A stretch of DNA of 64,000 bases, from NCBI GenBank assembly GCA_022560025.1, contig JAFISE010000082.1:1-64000 (forward strand). Reading direction: 5' to 3'. The DNA comes from Stagonosporopsis chrysanthemi (taxonomy: Eukaryota; Ascomycota; Dothideomycetes; Pleosporales; Didymellaceae). Under the pieces are notes generated by a model. That model saw only the letters and a program-made list of their open reading frames with translations, had not been told where the DNA came from and ran no database searches. Positions 45,201 through 57,353 of this stretch are shown one piece after another. Position 1 is the first letter of the stretch. Each line of letters opens with the position of its first letter. The position numbers were made by a program, and so were the translations under genes.

Positions 45201-47656
45201 AGCTTGCTAGACTGCGCAGCCTTACGCAGGCTAGGCTTGTTGGAGACTGTGACGTTCTTGGACTTGTGTTGCTTGCTGAGGATAACGAGGTCCTCCAAAA
45301 CACCACCAACGCGAATCTTCTTCATTGTGGAGATGTCCTTCTTCTCCGAGCCATCTGTGAGGTGGCCAATGCGGAGGAGAGCCTTAACGCCATTACCAAT
45401 GTCAAGTGTCGCCAACTCCTCGGTCTTGTCGACCACTGTGCCCTTGGTGATGTCCCCTGGACTCAGCGCGTTGAAAGCAGCCTCCTTGTTGGTGTCGACG
45501 GCGGCAGGATCCTTGCAAGACACGAGCAATTGGCGTTCCTCGGGGTTGACAGACAACACGCGCACATTGACAACCTGTCCCTTCGAGAAGTGTCGACCAG
45601 CGTCCTCAATGTAGGCTTCACTCATCTCAGCAACAGGGAGCCAGGCTTTGACATCACTGTAGAAGCGGACAGTGGCACCATGGCGACGAACATCGACGAG
45701 GATACCAGGGCCAGTTGCGCCCTCCTTGATCTTCGAGTACTCCGTCCAAGGTTCTACATCCGAGTTGACAAGCGATTTCTTGAGGGTAAGCTGGATCTGG
45801 TGCCTTGCGGGGTCGGTGTAGAGAACACGCGCTGTGACCGGAACACCTTCCCTGAACTTACGCTCAGGGTGCTGTAGCTTAACGTCTGCGAGATGAAGCT
45901 CTGATACGAGTCCGGTAATGCCTTCAGAAAGATTCACAAGAACGGCAGCGGCGCCCTTCTTGTCAGCAATGAGCTTATGGACCTTGCCTTTGACAACTTG
46001 ACCAGCCTTGATATCTTCAATACGAAGGAAGGCCTGCTCGAGAACCTTCTGTTCCAGGGACAACTGAAACAGCCCATCGATAGCATTGTACCCAATGACA
46101 CGCGCGCGGTGCTTAGTGTCGAGCTTGTAAGCACCTGAGTCTCCCGAGAGCACATCGACGCGGTCGTCTGAGAGCCGAGACACATGGGCAAATCCGATGA
46201 CATCGCGGACGCCGAGTTCGAAGAATGCACCCAAAGCTGGCGCTACCTTGATGACCCTGGCCTCCTCGACAATGGTGGAGATGGGCAGGTACTCCAAGGG
46301 GGTCTTGCGCTCCTTTGGCTTTCCAGACATGCGCGAAGACAGTGAGACAACGTGGTCCAGCAACGAGATACCGACTTTTGCGGGCTCGGCATCTGGGCAA
46401 GTGAACAGAACTCTCGCCTTGACCTTTGAGCCAATTTTGTGCTTTTGCGACACGTCGGCGCCCTTCTCGGTGGCCCCGGAGTGGTAAGCATCGGCGGTTG
46501 CATCGATCAGGCCAAGGATCTTGCCAACCAATGTGCTCGAGGTGGTGTCAGCGACGAGCACCTCGACGGCGGTACCAGGGAGGAAGACATCGATGGTAGG
46601 CGCATCGGTCAAGGTATTGCCCTTGGTCAAGTTTCCAGCCTTGGACTGATCGGCCGAAAGCTTGACGATCTTTCCATCTGAGTTCAGGCCGGTGACAAGG
46701 CACATGAAGACGGCGCCCTCCTGCACCTTGGAGTGTTGCACCTTAGCGCCGAGCTCGCCCTTGGGCAAGAAGCCCTTGATCTTGGAGTCGTCCAATCCAA
46801 GGTCCATGACCAGACCGTGGTCTTCGTTGCTCAACACCGAGGCCTGCAGCATGATGTTGGTCGGAATCTTGCGCTTGGAGACGCCCTTGTTGACGAGCTT
46901 GGGGTCGATGGATAGCTCTAGTCTCTTCCGTGCTCGAGCCGAGTCGTCTGTTGTAGATGTGACGCAAGCCCTCAGGTACTGCCCAGTGTAGAACATATCC
47001 CTTAGCTCAACATCCTCAAAGTCTACCTCGTCTTCTCCCTTCTCCGCTTCTTCCTCCTTCAGCAGGTTCTCAAGTCTCTCATTGAGCTTATCTGACACGG
47101 CAGTAAGAGGCACGTAACCGACGAGGTTGTTGGGCAGGGCGAGCACGATGTCTTGGTGGGTGATGTCGGTGACCTGTCCGAGGATTAATGTGCCGGGCGA
47201 CAGCTTCTTGTAGTTGAGGCCTGCTGCTTTGATGACATCTTCCTTCTCCTCGTCGTCATGCGACTTCTTGCTCTTCTTTGCGGGCCGCTTCTTCGCTGTC
47301 TTGGCGGCCTTGCCTTCGTCATCTGAGCCCATGTCGCCGAACTCGCCGTCGCCGCCTCCGCTGCGTTTTGCGGTGGTCTGCTCGAAGAGCACATCTTGAT
47401 TCGCCTTGATCTGAATCTGTTTGTGTTCGAGGGGTGTCAAGACGCTGGCGCCACCACGAGGGAATGAGGTCTCCTCGTCCTTGAAGACGCTGGCCTTCGG
47501 TGCTGCCCTCTCGGTCTTCTCAGACTTCGACTTTGCGGGCGCCTCTGCGGCGCCGTCTGATTTGCGCGGGCGTTTTGCTGAGCGGTCGCTGGATGCACTC
47601 TTCTCTTTCTTAGCAGGCGCGCTCGAGGCGTCTGCTTTTCTTTTTACGGCTCCCAT
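42225..47656 (-). CDS. RRP5: rRNA biogenesis protein Rrp5
   Basis: Exons are 47656-42791 and 42737-42225, 1792 residues. Rrp5 binds pre-rRNA in the nucleolus and is needed for both 18S and 5.8S maturation. After a Lys/Ala-rich N-terminus (about 1-150) come about a dozen S1 RNA-binding repeats (about 150-1385), each with a G-x-V core followed by a strand of the L-P-x or I-S-E type. An acidic linker (about 1390-1500) leads to HAT/TPR-like helical repeats (about 1515-1792). The intron after KLD joins smoothly to KADSLYQSM and has a CATACTAAC branch. Length and order match yeast Rrp5 closely. It is head to head with CDT2 across 552 nt. Confidence 0.95.
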
Positions 47657-48208
47657 TATTGTGGTGTGGAGCTCTTCGAAGCTTGCAACAGCAGCAGTCT
47701 GCGCGTGCTGCCAAAAGTTCGACCTTCGAAAAGAAAGTTAAAAGTGGGACCGAGCAGCTAGCCCTGACCTGGCTAGATTTAATCTTATCATGGTGCGCCA
47801 CTGTGGCAAGTGAATTCGAAAATGCGATGAACATGTTAGAAGAAGGCAACACGACTGTGATCGAGCAGTCTGAAAACAAATCTCAGATATTGCATGCTAT
47901 TGGCAACAGTAAAGCTAGGCAAACGAACAAACCTGGCCGAGCTTCTGCACACAAAAAGTGAACACGTTCGCATCTGCGCCAATGCAGCGCCCCGGCGTGC
48001 CACTTAAACGCGAACGCGAGACGTGACGCGCTGGTGGGCCAGCCGAGCCAGCCTCTCCGCCCTCATGCTCCTGCTATATCTACCGTCCTTCCGTCCCATG
48101 TTCCAGTCCGAGTCTGGCTCTGTGTGCAGCGTATCTGAGGGTAGCGGTTCAATTGGATCCTTTTACCTGTAGATACATGTACAGCACCTGATCGCCCCCG
48201 AGTCCGCC
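47657..48208. promoter_or_regulatory. Bidirectional RRP5/CDT2 promoter with three ACGCG cores
   Basis: ACGCG occurs at 48008-48012, 48014-48018 and 48026-48030, within 23 nt and about 180-200 nt before the CDT2 ATG. These are MCB-type cores. On the RRP5 side GCGATGA at 47824-47830 is close to the PAC element of yeast ribosome-biogenesis genes. Sites are seen; regulators are inferred. Confidence 0.55.
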
Positions 48209-50227
48209 ATGTCCTCGCCCTGCGCCCCTCGAGTCGCGTTCCAAGAGCCCACGCCTGAGCTCTTCTCGTCCTCGCCGCCCGCACCCACAGCAGCTGCCCG
48301 CAAACAGAAGAGACCGCCGCCGATTACTCCAAAACGATTCACACGCTTCTTCACCCCCCGCAATTCCACACATGGCTCGTCCCGCGCCTCCCTCTCCAGC
48401 TCCGGCCGGCAGCTGCAGGACATCACTCGTGCCGCCATCAACCGCAGCCATGCCATGGCACGCACCACTCCACGCAAGACGGTCAACTTTGTCGACATTG
48501 ACGTCACCCAGACGCGGACACCATCCTCGAGCGCCCGCAAGAGGAAGAATCCATATCTCTCGCCTGAGAGCTCTCCAGCACAACTCCAATCTTCACCCTC
48601 GAAACGCTCGCGCTACGTCACGCCCGACCCAGTGGAGGTGTTCGAGGATGAACCTGAGGTGGAGGAGCCGCCTGTCTTCGCCACTCCTATCCGTCGAATG
48701 GGTGCTCTGGGAGGGACATCGCGGAGATTGCAGCGGTCATTTGGTGGGCTACTGAGCGTTGGCAGAGGCTTCAGACGAGACCACTGCACATCATGGCAGG
48801 ACCAGACAGCCGACTTCTACAGCAGTTTAAACGATGTGCATTCCCTGTCACAGAATGCACCGCCCTTCTGCACCGCCAGCTGTAACACGAACTCCCTTAT
48901 GGCTATTGGTGATGAGGACGGCTACATCCATCTGGTTGATTCCGAGGGCGACTTCTCAAAAGCCCACATCTCATGGCAAGCACACTCCAACGCCGTCATG
49001 GATGTTCAGTTTTCGTCTGACGACTCGTACCTGGCTGCTGGCTCCGGTGATCAAACAGCACAGATCGTCGATGTACGGACGCAGCAGACATTGAGTGTGC
49101 TCGCAAAGCACAAGTCCTCTGTGAAGCAGGTCCGTTTCCAGCCCGGCGACGACAAGATCGTAGCCACCTCCAGCAGAGATGGCGCCGTTCAGATTTGGGA
49201 CTTGCGTTGTAAGGGTGGGGACCTCACGATACACTCGGCATGGGGGTCGGATGCCCCCTATGCTAGTGTTGTCCGGACACTATCAGCAGCGCACGCTGAC
49301 CTCGGTCTGTCATCAAATGCGACTACACGAGTCGCTCCGAGCGGCAAGACAGACACCATTAGCAGACGCAACGACGTCTCTGTCACCGCACTTTCATTTC
49401 TCCCTGAAGGTCGCCAGCACCTTCTCCTGACTGCCTCAGACGCCTCCACATGTGTAAAGCTCTGGGACATCCGCGGTCGATACTCCCTGCGAGGCCCAGC
49501 CATTCCCATCGCCACAACAAGACACCCCGAATCACACAACAAACACCGCCATTTCGCCATCAACTCGCTCACCCTCAACGGCGACGCATCCCGCCTCTAC
49601 GCACTCAGTAAAGACAACACCGTCTACGCCTACTCCACCTCGCACCTCATCCTCGGCACAGCCCCCGAGCTCTCCGTCTCCTCCTCATCAAAGCAGAAAT
49701 ACTGCCAGGTCGGCCAAGAAGGACTCGGCCCCATCTACGGCTTCCGCCACCCGCAATTCCACGCAGGCTCCTTCTACGTCAAAGCCTCGCTGCGCCGCGC
49801 CTTCGACGACAAGCCCGAGCTGCTCGCCGTCGGCAGCACAGACGGGTGTCCCGTGCTGTTTCCCACCGACGAGACGTTTCTGAAGCGCGAGCCACGCCGC
49901 GCAGAAGCTGACGTAGACGAGCTCCCCGACATCACTCCACGCTCCATCCTCAGACCCTCGTTGTCGCGCGCCGCGAGCAGCCGCTCCCAAGACACGATTC
50001 CTATTTTCGAACACGGTACGGCTCTTGTGCGCGGCCATGATGCGGAGGTCACGAGTGTGTCGTGGGCGAAGAACGGCAGCTTGATCAGTGTCAGTGATGA
50101 CCATCGCGTGAGGCGGTGGATGGAGGGTAGCCAGGCGCGGGAACTGAGGCAAGGTGGCGAGGGCGAGGGCAGGCGGTGGCAGTGTGGGTGGGCGCAGGTG
50201 AGGGAGGGGTACGACGATGAGGAGTAG
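48209..50227 (+). CDS. CDT2: WD40 substrate receptor Cdt2 (CRL4-Cdt2)
   Basis: A single exon of 672 residues. Cdt2 is the DDB1-CUL4 adaptor that targets chromatin-bound, PCNA-associated proteins such as Cdt1 and the RNR inhibitor Spd1 in S phase and after DNA damage. A disordered Ser/Pro/Arg-rich N-terminus (1-190) precedes a WD40 propeller (about 190-650) with clear blades: HSNAVMDVQFSSDDSYLAAG, HKSSVKQVRF, IWDLR, VKLWDIRGRY and a final HDAEVTSVSWAKNG. IWDLR and LWDIR are DWD-box-like, fitting DDB1 binding. PKRFTRFF (41-48) resembles a degenerate PCNA-binding motif. Assignment to Cdt2 rather than another WD40 protein is based on layout and resemblance. Confidence 0.8.
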   Translation: MSSPCAPRVAFQEPTPELFSSSPPAPTAAARKQKRPPPITPKRFTRFFTPRNSTHGSSRASLSSSGRQLQDITRAAINRSHAMARTTPRKTVNFVDIDVTQTRTPSSSARKRKNPYLSPESSPAQLQSSPSKRSRYVTPDPVEVFEDEPEVEEPPVFATPIRRMGALGGTSRRLQRSFGGLLSVGRGFRRDHCTSWQDQTADFYSSLNDVHSLSQNAPPFCTASCNTNSLMAIGDEDGYIHLVDSEGDFSKAHISWQAHSNAVMDVQFSSDDSYLAAGSGDQTAQIVDVRTQQTLSVLAKHKSSVKQVRFQPGDDKIVATSSRDGAVQIWDLRCKGGDLTIHSAWGSDAPYASVVRTLSAAHADLGLSSNATTRVAPSGKTDTISRRNDVSVTALSFLPEGRQHLLLTASDASTCVKLWDIRGRYSLRGPAIPIATTRHPESHNKHRHFAINSLTLNGDASRLYALSKDNTVYAYSTSHLILGTAPELSVSSSSKQKYCQVGQEGLGPIYGFRHPQFHAGSFYVKASLRRAFDDKPELLAVGSTDGCPVLFPTDETFLKREPRRAEADVDELPDITPRSILRPSLSRAASSRSQDTIPIFEHGTALVRGHDAEVTSVSWAKNGSLISVSDDHRVRRWMEGSQARELRQGGEGEGRRWQCGWAQVREGYDDEE

Positions 50228-51118
50228 ATGTTTTTGATAAGGAGGATGTTTGGATGCTATTATACCCATATTGTTTTGCCACGAAGCGTTACGAATTGAA
50301 GTTTATCCATCTCCGCGTTGTACCATTCTGATATCTGTCTGTTGTATTGCAAGTCACTCTTCCCTTCGCTGACAAGAGGTATTGGGCTGTGCTGTGCATT
50401 GTCTCGGTATGTTAGTGAATCACTTACTCTCGAGAGCAGGTACTCCATCCAACCCTCGACCAGACAACAAGCGCCAGCAACTGCCTAGCATCGCCCTTCA
50501 CATCTCAGACCTCTCCCTCTTCCCCACCGCAGACGTAGCATCACATCCCCGTTGATTTGGGCGCTCGCTATCAGTAGCATTGATACCGCCTCTCTTCTAT
50601 CCAACGCATTCCATCTCCCCTCTCCATCTCAAAATCACGCGAGAAGACACTGCTTGAATGTGATCGCCTTCGATTGCATAGCCAGAGGGCTTATGGAAAG
50701 GGTCGTATGCTGTCCTGCTTCGGCGATTGCCACGGATGTTCAGACGTGGGGTGGCGGTTTTGGGCCTTGTGGGCTATCACACCGTACACTTGTCAAGCGC
50801 CTGTGTCTTGAACACGGGGGGTGATGGATAATTACCCGGTTGGCGAGTCATGCGGGATGCAGCGAGATGGGTGGTGAAGCGATTATATGATGAAGAGGGA
50901 GGGTGAGATGGCCAGACTAGAAGAGCCGTGTTGGTGTTGTACGTCGTGTTTAACCAAGTGCGAAGTGTGTGGTCATCTCGCGCATCTGCTTAGTGCTCAG
51001 GAATGAGTGAATTATGCATTAATATCCTAACTGGATGGAGAGAGGTCTAGAAGAAGTATAACGAAACTTTCTAAAAAAAATGCTCGAGAAGTCTATGATG
51101 ACATGATTCCGCAGCAAG
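50228..51118. other. Convergent region between CDT2 and the NRPS-like gene
   Basis: This holds only the 3' flanks of two converging genes. It marks the left edge of the possible metabolite cluster. No gene or repeat is supported. Confidence 0.55.
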
Positions 51119-54100
51119 CTAAACCCCTCTTGCTTTGAAGGCTTCGTTTAACGCGTGCTGAAAGACCTCCACGTTCTCCTGCCTCAGGATGGTGAAATGT
51201 GTGCCTTGCACGCGATGGTACCGGAGAGAACCCTGCGACTGTTCCGTGTCCACATCCGCCTGCGACGCGCCAGAGACGTGGTCCTTCCACCTGGCCAGCC
51301 AGTCGTGGCGCCATTCTTCGTCCGAGCAGTTGTAGTGTGGCAGTGGCGGAACCCAGAACAGGTCGTACTTTGTCACCGAACCGGTTGGCACATAGGACCT
51401 GGTGATCTTCTGCATGTTATCGTTGATGCGCTGCCAGGTCTCGACCTTGGGGACGCTGAGATCGAGGTTCTCGAGCGTGCCGTCGGGAAAGCGGGCGAAG
51501 ATCTCTTTTGTAAACGACTCGTCAGGTACGTTCTCCATCTCCCGTTCCCATTGCATGGCTGTCTCGAGGTCCAGCAGCTGGAAGAAGTGCAGCAAGTCGA
51601 TGATGAAGTTTCGATGATTGGCGCGGACTTGGATGCGACTGAGATCTGCGGGATTGTCGATACCACCGCAGAAGGCGACCTGCTCACCGGCGGCTTCGAA
51701 CCTCTTCCCAAGCTCAAATGCCAGCATGCCGCCAAAGCAGAGCCCAAGGAACAAGTAGGGGCCCTCAGGCTGGTGCTTTTTGATGCCGGCCACGTATGTG
51801 TCGAGCATCTCGTTGAGGGTATCGAACGGAACCTCGGTCTTGTGGAAGCCGCGTACTCGCAACGCATACACAGGACGATCCGGGATGTATTTCAAAAGTG
51901 TTAGCCAGGTCAGGAATTCACCTCCACCAGGGTGGCATAAAATGATCGGCGCTTTCGAGCCGGTCGCAACTAGCGGCACGATTGGGTCGTATTCGGTCGT
52001 CGTTGTTCCTAGAGAGAGAAGCATGGTGTCCAGTTCGGCAATTGTGCGGCAGGATAGAAGGAGCGACATCGAGATGGCCTCCTCACGATCCAGTATTGTC
52101 TCCAATGAGGACTTGATGCGAAGGTAACCCAGACTGTCGATATTAAGATCTGCCAGGTTGGCTTCCAGGCAGAGACTAGACTCCGGTAGTCCTGTTTCCT
52201 CGCAAATGACAGTGGCCAAAACCTTCTGCAGGGGCGTTGTGAGTCGGGTCTCCTGCTGTGCGGTTGATTTAGACAGACGCTCCTGAAGCTTGTACTCATC
52301 AAAGTGGCCAGCCAAGAATGACTTCTTGAGTTTCGCACGCGATAACTTGCCGATTGTAGATTTTGGCAACATCTGCTTTGGTAGGGGAATGACTACCGCA
52401 GGTCGCGTTCGACAAAATCGAATGGCAGCCTGATTGATCTGAGCAATGGTGTTCCTAAGCTCGGGGGTGTCCTTTGCGGAGTCGTTCGTTGGGTTGAACA
52501 AAATGACGACTTCCTCACTGTCTGATTGCGTATTCTCGATCCACGTTGAGAAAGAGGCAGTGAAACTCTTGTTCAGACCCGGGATTTTTGCAGACTCGAT
52601 GGCGTGCTCTAGCTCGAATGAGGAGTAGTTCTGGCCGTTGATAATGAGCACCTCTTTGGAGCGGCCGACGATGTTCAAATTGCCCTCGATATCCAGCATA
52701 CCGATATCGCCGGTGTCAAACCAGCCATCTTTTGTCATGCAAGCGTTGGTCGCGGACTCGTTGTTAAAGTAACGCTTGAAGATGAGGGGGCCTCTGATCT
52801 GGATTGAGCCTTGTTCATTTCGCTTCACTGGTTTGCCGGCCTCATCCACCAAACGAAGCTCATGATCCGGCAAGTGTTTACCAGCGGACGCGAACACGTA
52901 GTTCTTCTTCATATCATAGGCTGGAGCTTCGAGATTGTAGAAAAGAGCCGAGCAAGTCTGTGCAATGATTAGCATCGTGCTTCTTCCGTTACTTGAATAT
53001 GGAAGTCCTACCTCACTCAAGCCGTAGCTGGCCTTGATGCTGCATTTCGGCGCTCCATACTGCATGAGGATCTTTTCAGCAGTATCTAATGTCGCCGTCT
53101 TATTTGCTTCGCCGCCGCACATGATGACGCGTAGTGAGCTGAAGTCTAGCTCCATAGCTTTCCTTTCGCAAGGGCTCATCTCATTTATCGCGCGGGATGC
53201 GGCGGCGATGAAGAAGTTTGGGGCGAAGGTATACGAGATCCGGTTGTCACTAAGGGCTTTCCAGAATCGAACAGGGCTCTGTACAAAGTCTATAGCTGGG
53301 ATCATGACCTGATTGGCGCCAGCATAGAGAGCATGAAGGTGGTTTTCGCAAAGAGCTGCGCTGTGGTCAAAGCCTATTGTTCAACATTAGCAATTAGACT
53401 TTGGTACAAAGTGACTACACGTCAAACTTACTGACCCAAGACATGAATGTCTTGTTTGAGTCCATGTGATGAAAATTGCACTTCAACCTGCTGGAGACAA
53501 CGAGTTGAGAGCCTGTGTATTCGATGCCTTTGGCGAAGCCTGTACTTCCACTGGTAAATAAGACCATCGCAAGCTCGTCGCTCTTGCCGATTGGTTCTTT
53601 GACGGGTGCGTCCGTCGATTCTTTCTGGATGTTGGTGTCCAAAACAACTTCCACGGTGACAGTCGTCAAAGATTCGTGAAGTCTGAAAAGCTTCGCCAGA
53701 TGCTTGGAAGTCAATACTGTAGGGCCACCAAAGAGCTTGATGACATTATCGAGTTCGCCAACAAGAGTAATCTCGTTGTTCGACAGCGGAGACAGCATGA
53801 CTGGCACACCGCCCGCCATCACTGTGGACCAGAACCAGATCACATTATTGCGATGCGTGTCGAAGTAAGTGACTACGCATTGCCCTTCTGTGACGGTCTT
53901 TGAGGCTCGCAGTTTTGCCGCGTTGGACTTTGTATGGTAAGCTACTACTGTTGATGATCTTGCAGATTGAACATCTTACCTGTGCTGTTTCTAGTAACTC
54001 GGCATAGGACACGAAACTGGCCTCTTGGTCCCAGCCTTGGTCCTTGAAAGTGAGGCCGTTACTTGGCCATAGTCGTGCTGCGCGAAGGAGCAGTCCGAGA

Positions 54101-54186
54101 AGGGTCTTCGGGTCATCACCTAGCGCCTTAGCTGATTCTCCATCCTGACTATTTCGTGAATTGAGAATACGAATTGACTGCAGCAT
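51119..54186 (-). CDS. NRPS-like synthetase, A-T-TE architecture
   Basis: Exons are 54186-53980, 53927-53432, 53373-53012 and 52957-51119, 967 residues. The adenylation domain (1 to about 560) shows the P-loop FTSGSTGFAKG (about 190-200), YGLSE, GWFDTGD and PKSTIGKLSRAKLK with the catalytic Lys. The carrier domain has IDSL with the phosphopantetheine Ser630. The thioesterase (about 690-960) carries GLCFGG: Cys762 stands where Ser is usual. There is no condensation domain. Fungal A-T-TE enzymes (microperfuranone, terrequinone and atromentin synthetase types) dimerise aryl-pyruvates; this one may do so or load another acid. The third intron (52958-53010) falls between GLSE and TCSAL. The start is the first ATG; an earlier frame opens only with GTG. 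It is divergent from the ketopantoate-reductase-like gene. Confidence 0.9.
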
Positions 54187-55193
54187 CTTTGTAATGATGA
54201 TTCTTCGCAGATGAAACACAATATAATGATGGGAGTGTCTCTAGGATACAGCGCACTTGAAATACTCTGAACCCAAGACCATCATCGATCAACTCTGTTC
54301 GAACCCGGCCTGTTGTCCATTCCGGAAATTGCTCGGAGTTCGTTTGCTATCACATGTTCACTGCACTCGTCAAGGCCTTGGTGGGGGCCCTCCATGCCTG
54401 ACGTTGCATTTGAATGCCAAGGTGCCTCAAGCAACTGTCGAGAACGCCATTTCAAGTGCTTGAGGGTGGTTCCATAGCAGTGGAACGAGGCTGGTTGCTT
54501 GCATGCTCGGCCTCGAAAGCCGACCAATGGGGCAGGCACGGTAGCCTCGCCAACGGGCGCGGTATGCGGCTTCTCTCCACTAGACACAAAACAGCTACGC
54601 CCAATCACCGGGGGCCGCAAGCGTTGCCTTACATTCCTTTTGGGGAACGCGCTGTGTAACCACCGGTTTCGGTCTTCATACGAAAGAGCCGCAAATTCAT
54701 TTTTGTTGAAATTGTTGTTGATAAACTGAAAGCAGCCATACACAGGCAATCGAACGTGTTTCCTCGTAAAAGTTATATCACTAATCCGCACAACCCAGTA
54801 ATGCTACCGCTGACCAGGAATGATGGCGAATCCGCGTTCTCAACGACTTTGAGCAGCCAATGGCTTTATTCATACAAGAGAAAGACAAAGGAAGCATACT
54901 TCCGTCTGTGTCTGTCCATTCTCTCAGCTTGAGGGGTGAACTGTTGGCATTATGCCATTTCGATCTGCGGGGCAACTGGGTATCAAAGAAGCTAAAAGGC
55001 GTGCGATTACGCACATATTCAAAACTGCTTCCATTGTGCTGAGTTCTTGACTTTAGTGTTGATCACGACCACCTTTGTAAGAAAGGATCATTTCAGCTTG
55101 TTTCCAGCGCTCGCACCTTTCCAACTTACCCTCACTAATTCGCGGCTGGTTTTCCCTGCTCTACTTTCTTATTGGGAGACATAAGCTTTCACA
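54187..55193. promoter_or_regulatory. Divergent promoter region of the NRPS-like and reductase genes
   Basis: A 1-kb shared upstream region with no supported gene. Joint control is inferred from head-to-head arrangement; I could not identify a cluster-specific palindrome with confidence. Confidence 0.4.
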
Positions 55194-56350
55194 ATGATTG
55201 GAGTTCAGAAGCCACTCGACATCCTCATCTTCGGCACAGGAGGTAAGTGTTTTGCCATGCAACATCGAACCAACCAGAACCCTTCATACTGACGGATTCT
55301 TGTAGCCGTAGGTTCCACGCTCGGATGGAGGTTGGCCCAGAATCCAGGTGCTAGGATTTCTGTTGTCTGTCGGTCCAACTACGATGCTGTCAAGCAGCAT
55401 GGCATCCAGATGAGGACCAAGATGTGGGGTAACGGCGTCCTGAAACCTTATCGTGTGGCTCGTTCTACGCAGGAGGTCTCAGATATGTCTTTCGACTACG
55501 TTGTCTGCGCCAATAAAGTAACCGGCTCTGGAGGCCCATCATTCACCCGCGATCTGGCCCCGGTCGTTTCCAAAGGTTCTACGCTTGTGTCAGCACAGAA
55601 CGGCGTTGGTGTCGAAGCACCTCTCCGACAAGCGTTTCGGGACAACACCATCTTGTCTGCTGTATGCTACATCAGCTGCCTCCAGCCTTTCCCGGGTGTT
55701 GTAGAGCAGGTCTCCAATATTCGTCCACACGCCTTTCATGTCGGTGCTTATAATGCTTCCGGGGCCCACAGCTCCGAAGTGGAAGAGCAGAGACTCAAGA
55801 ACTTCGTAGCCCTCGACAGCAAGTTTAAGGAGATTGAAGATGTTGGGGCTGAACGCTGGACGAAGCAGATCTTCAATGGAGCCTGGAACCCCATGACAGC
55901 CATCTCTGGTCTGGAAACGCACGCTTTACTTGCTACGCCATATTTGGGAACCGTGCTTGACTTGGCCAAGGAGACTTTCAACGTCGCAGTCAAGATGGGC
56001 GCCGCCCTTCCCAGTGATCTACCACAGAAGACAATCGAGGCGGCACGAGTCAGCCCGTCCCTAGCACCATCAATGCTTCAGGACTTTCGCAACAAGAAAA
56101 TGATGGAAGTCGAGTCGCTATGTGGTCAGTATCTTCTTAGCTCCCGTTCAGCCAGCATACTAATGTCCTATCAGGCAATGTAGTCCGGAGCGCGGATCGA
56201 ATTGACGTTCCCGTACCTACAGTCCGAATGGTGTACCACACCCTTTTGGAGATGAACAGAAAGATTCAAGAAGCGGCTATGCCGCTACGGATTCCAGAAG
56301 AACGGTTTCCACACAGCGACGTTGGTGTTCTGCAAGCTCTGGCCGCTTGA
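55194..56350 (+). CDS. Ketopantoate reductase-like oxidoreductase (ApbA/PanE family)
   Basis: Exons are 55194-55242, 55306-56124 and 56175-56350, 347 residues. The Rossmann motif GTGAVG (14-19) binds NADP. The cofactor-binding region continues with VVCRSNYD and VSAQNGVGVEAPL (the NGVG segment typical of PanE), followed by the C-terminal helical domain with KQIFNGAWNPMTAISG, where Lys and Asn occupy the usual catalytic positions. In primary metabolism the family reduces 2-dehydropantoate, but fungi carry several paralogues of unknown function, some in metabolite clusters. The divergent NRPS-like gene suggests that this one may reduce a pathway 2-oxo acid. That role is inference. Confidence 0.88.
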
Positions 56351-57353
56351 AGAATGTGCATACCAACCGCCACACGGTGCATCAAGCTCAGTTGACCTGG
56401 GCACTGCATCCCCAAAACGTCCATGATCCTGTCGATCAGGTTATGTCTGATCAATAATTTTTAATGACAGATAGTTAACAATACAACAACCATCCCGTGA
56501 CCGTATAGCGTGAAGGCCAGAAGACACGTGATGTATAAGACATAAGGGCACTGTGTGGAAGCCACTCAATAGCCTGTCGACGCATCTGTGCGGAGGATCC
56601 TTGCGCGTGGGACCGACTGTCAGGGGAAAGTGCGTTCGTGCTAGTGAAACGTCATTATGACAGGCGGCGCCCAAGAAATCCAGGAGACCCAAAACCGCTA
56701 CAATGAGCTCCTGGCATTGACCATACATCTGCTTAACGAACGTACTGATTCTGCGTATGATTGTCATTGTAAACATTAGCTCCATGTCCTTGGGCGTCAG
56801 TGACACAGAACCGACACAGCCTCTAAGCCACCAATTGTTTCTCCTTTCCAGAACGGCAAGCACAGAACCGGCATGCCGTTTCTTCCGAGCATGAGCGCTA
56901 CCTCAGTTCTCTAGCTGCGTGCAACCATGTGTTGAGGTTACACAACATGACGAAAACAATACAAACATGATCCACACGTACGCCTCTTAACAGAGCCCAG
57001 TGAGCACTTACCACGTATCCGGGTTCGGATTCTCAGTGAATCTAGTCTCCACTAGCTTCCGTTTGCGATCTGCGTTGGGAGGATCTTGTGTTCTCATGGG
57101 GGAGGTACGCGCTGACCGCGGCGCAGATGCGTGCGCCCAGTGTCGTGCGGGGTAGAGTTGGTGGGTGTGTGCGACCTGAGATTCTGATTGTTGCGGTGTG
57201 TGTCTTTGCCTCCCAGGACGGTAAAATCAAGGACTTGTTCGCAAGTGTATCAGTGAAATCCCTCTTTAGGTCCGGGCAAGCGTGTCAACCCTGGCAACTA
57301 TGTTACAATTCCTGAAGCTGGGTAAATCCCTAAAGAAAGCACCGAACACCACG
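56351..57353. other. Intergenic region before the MFS gene
   Basis: No gene is supported; frames here are short and carry no domain. It should contain the MFS promoter. Confidence 0.55.
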
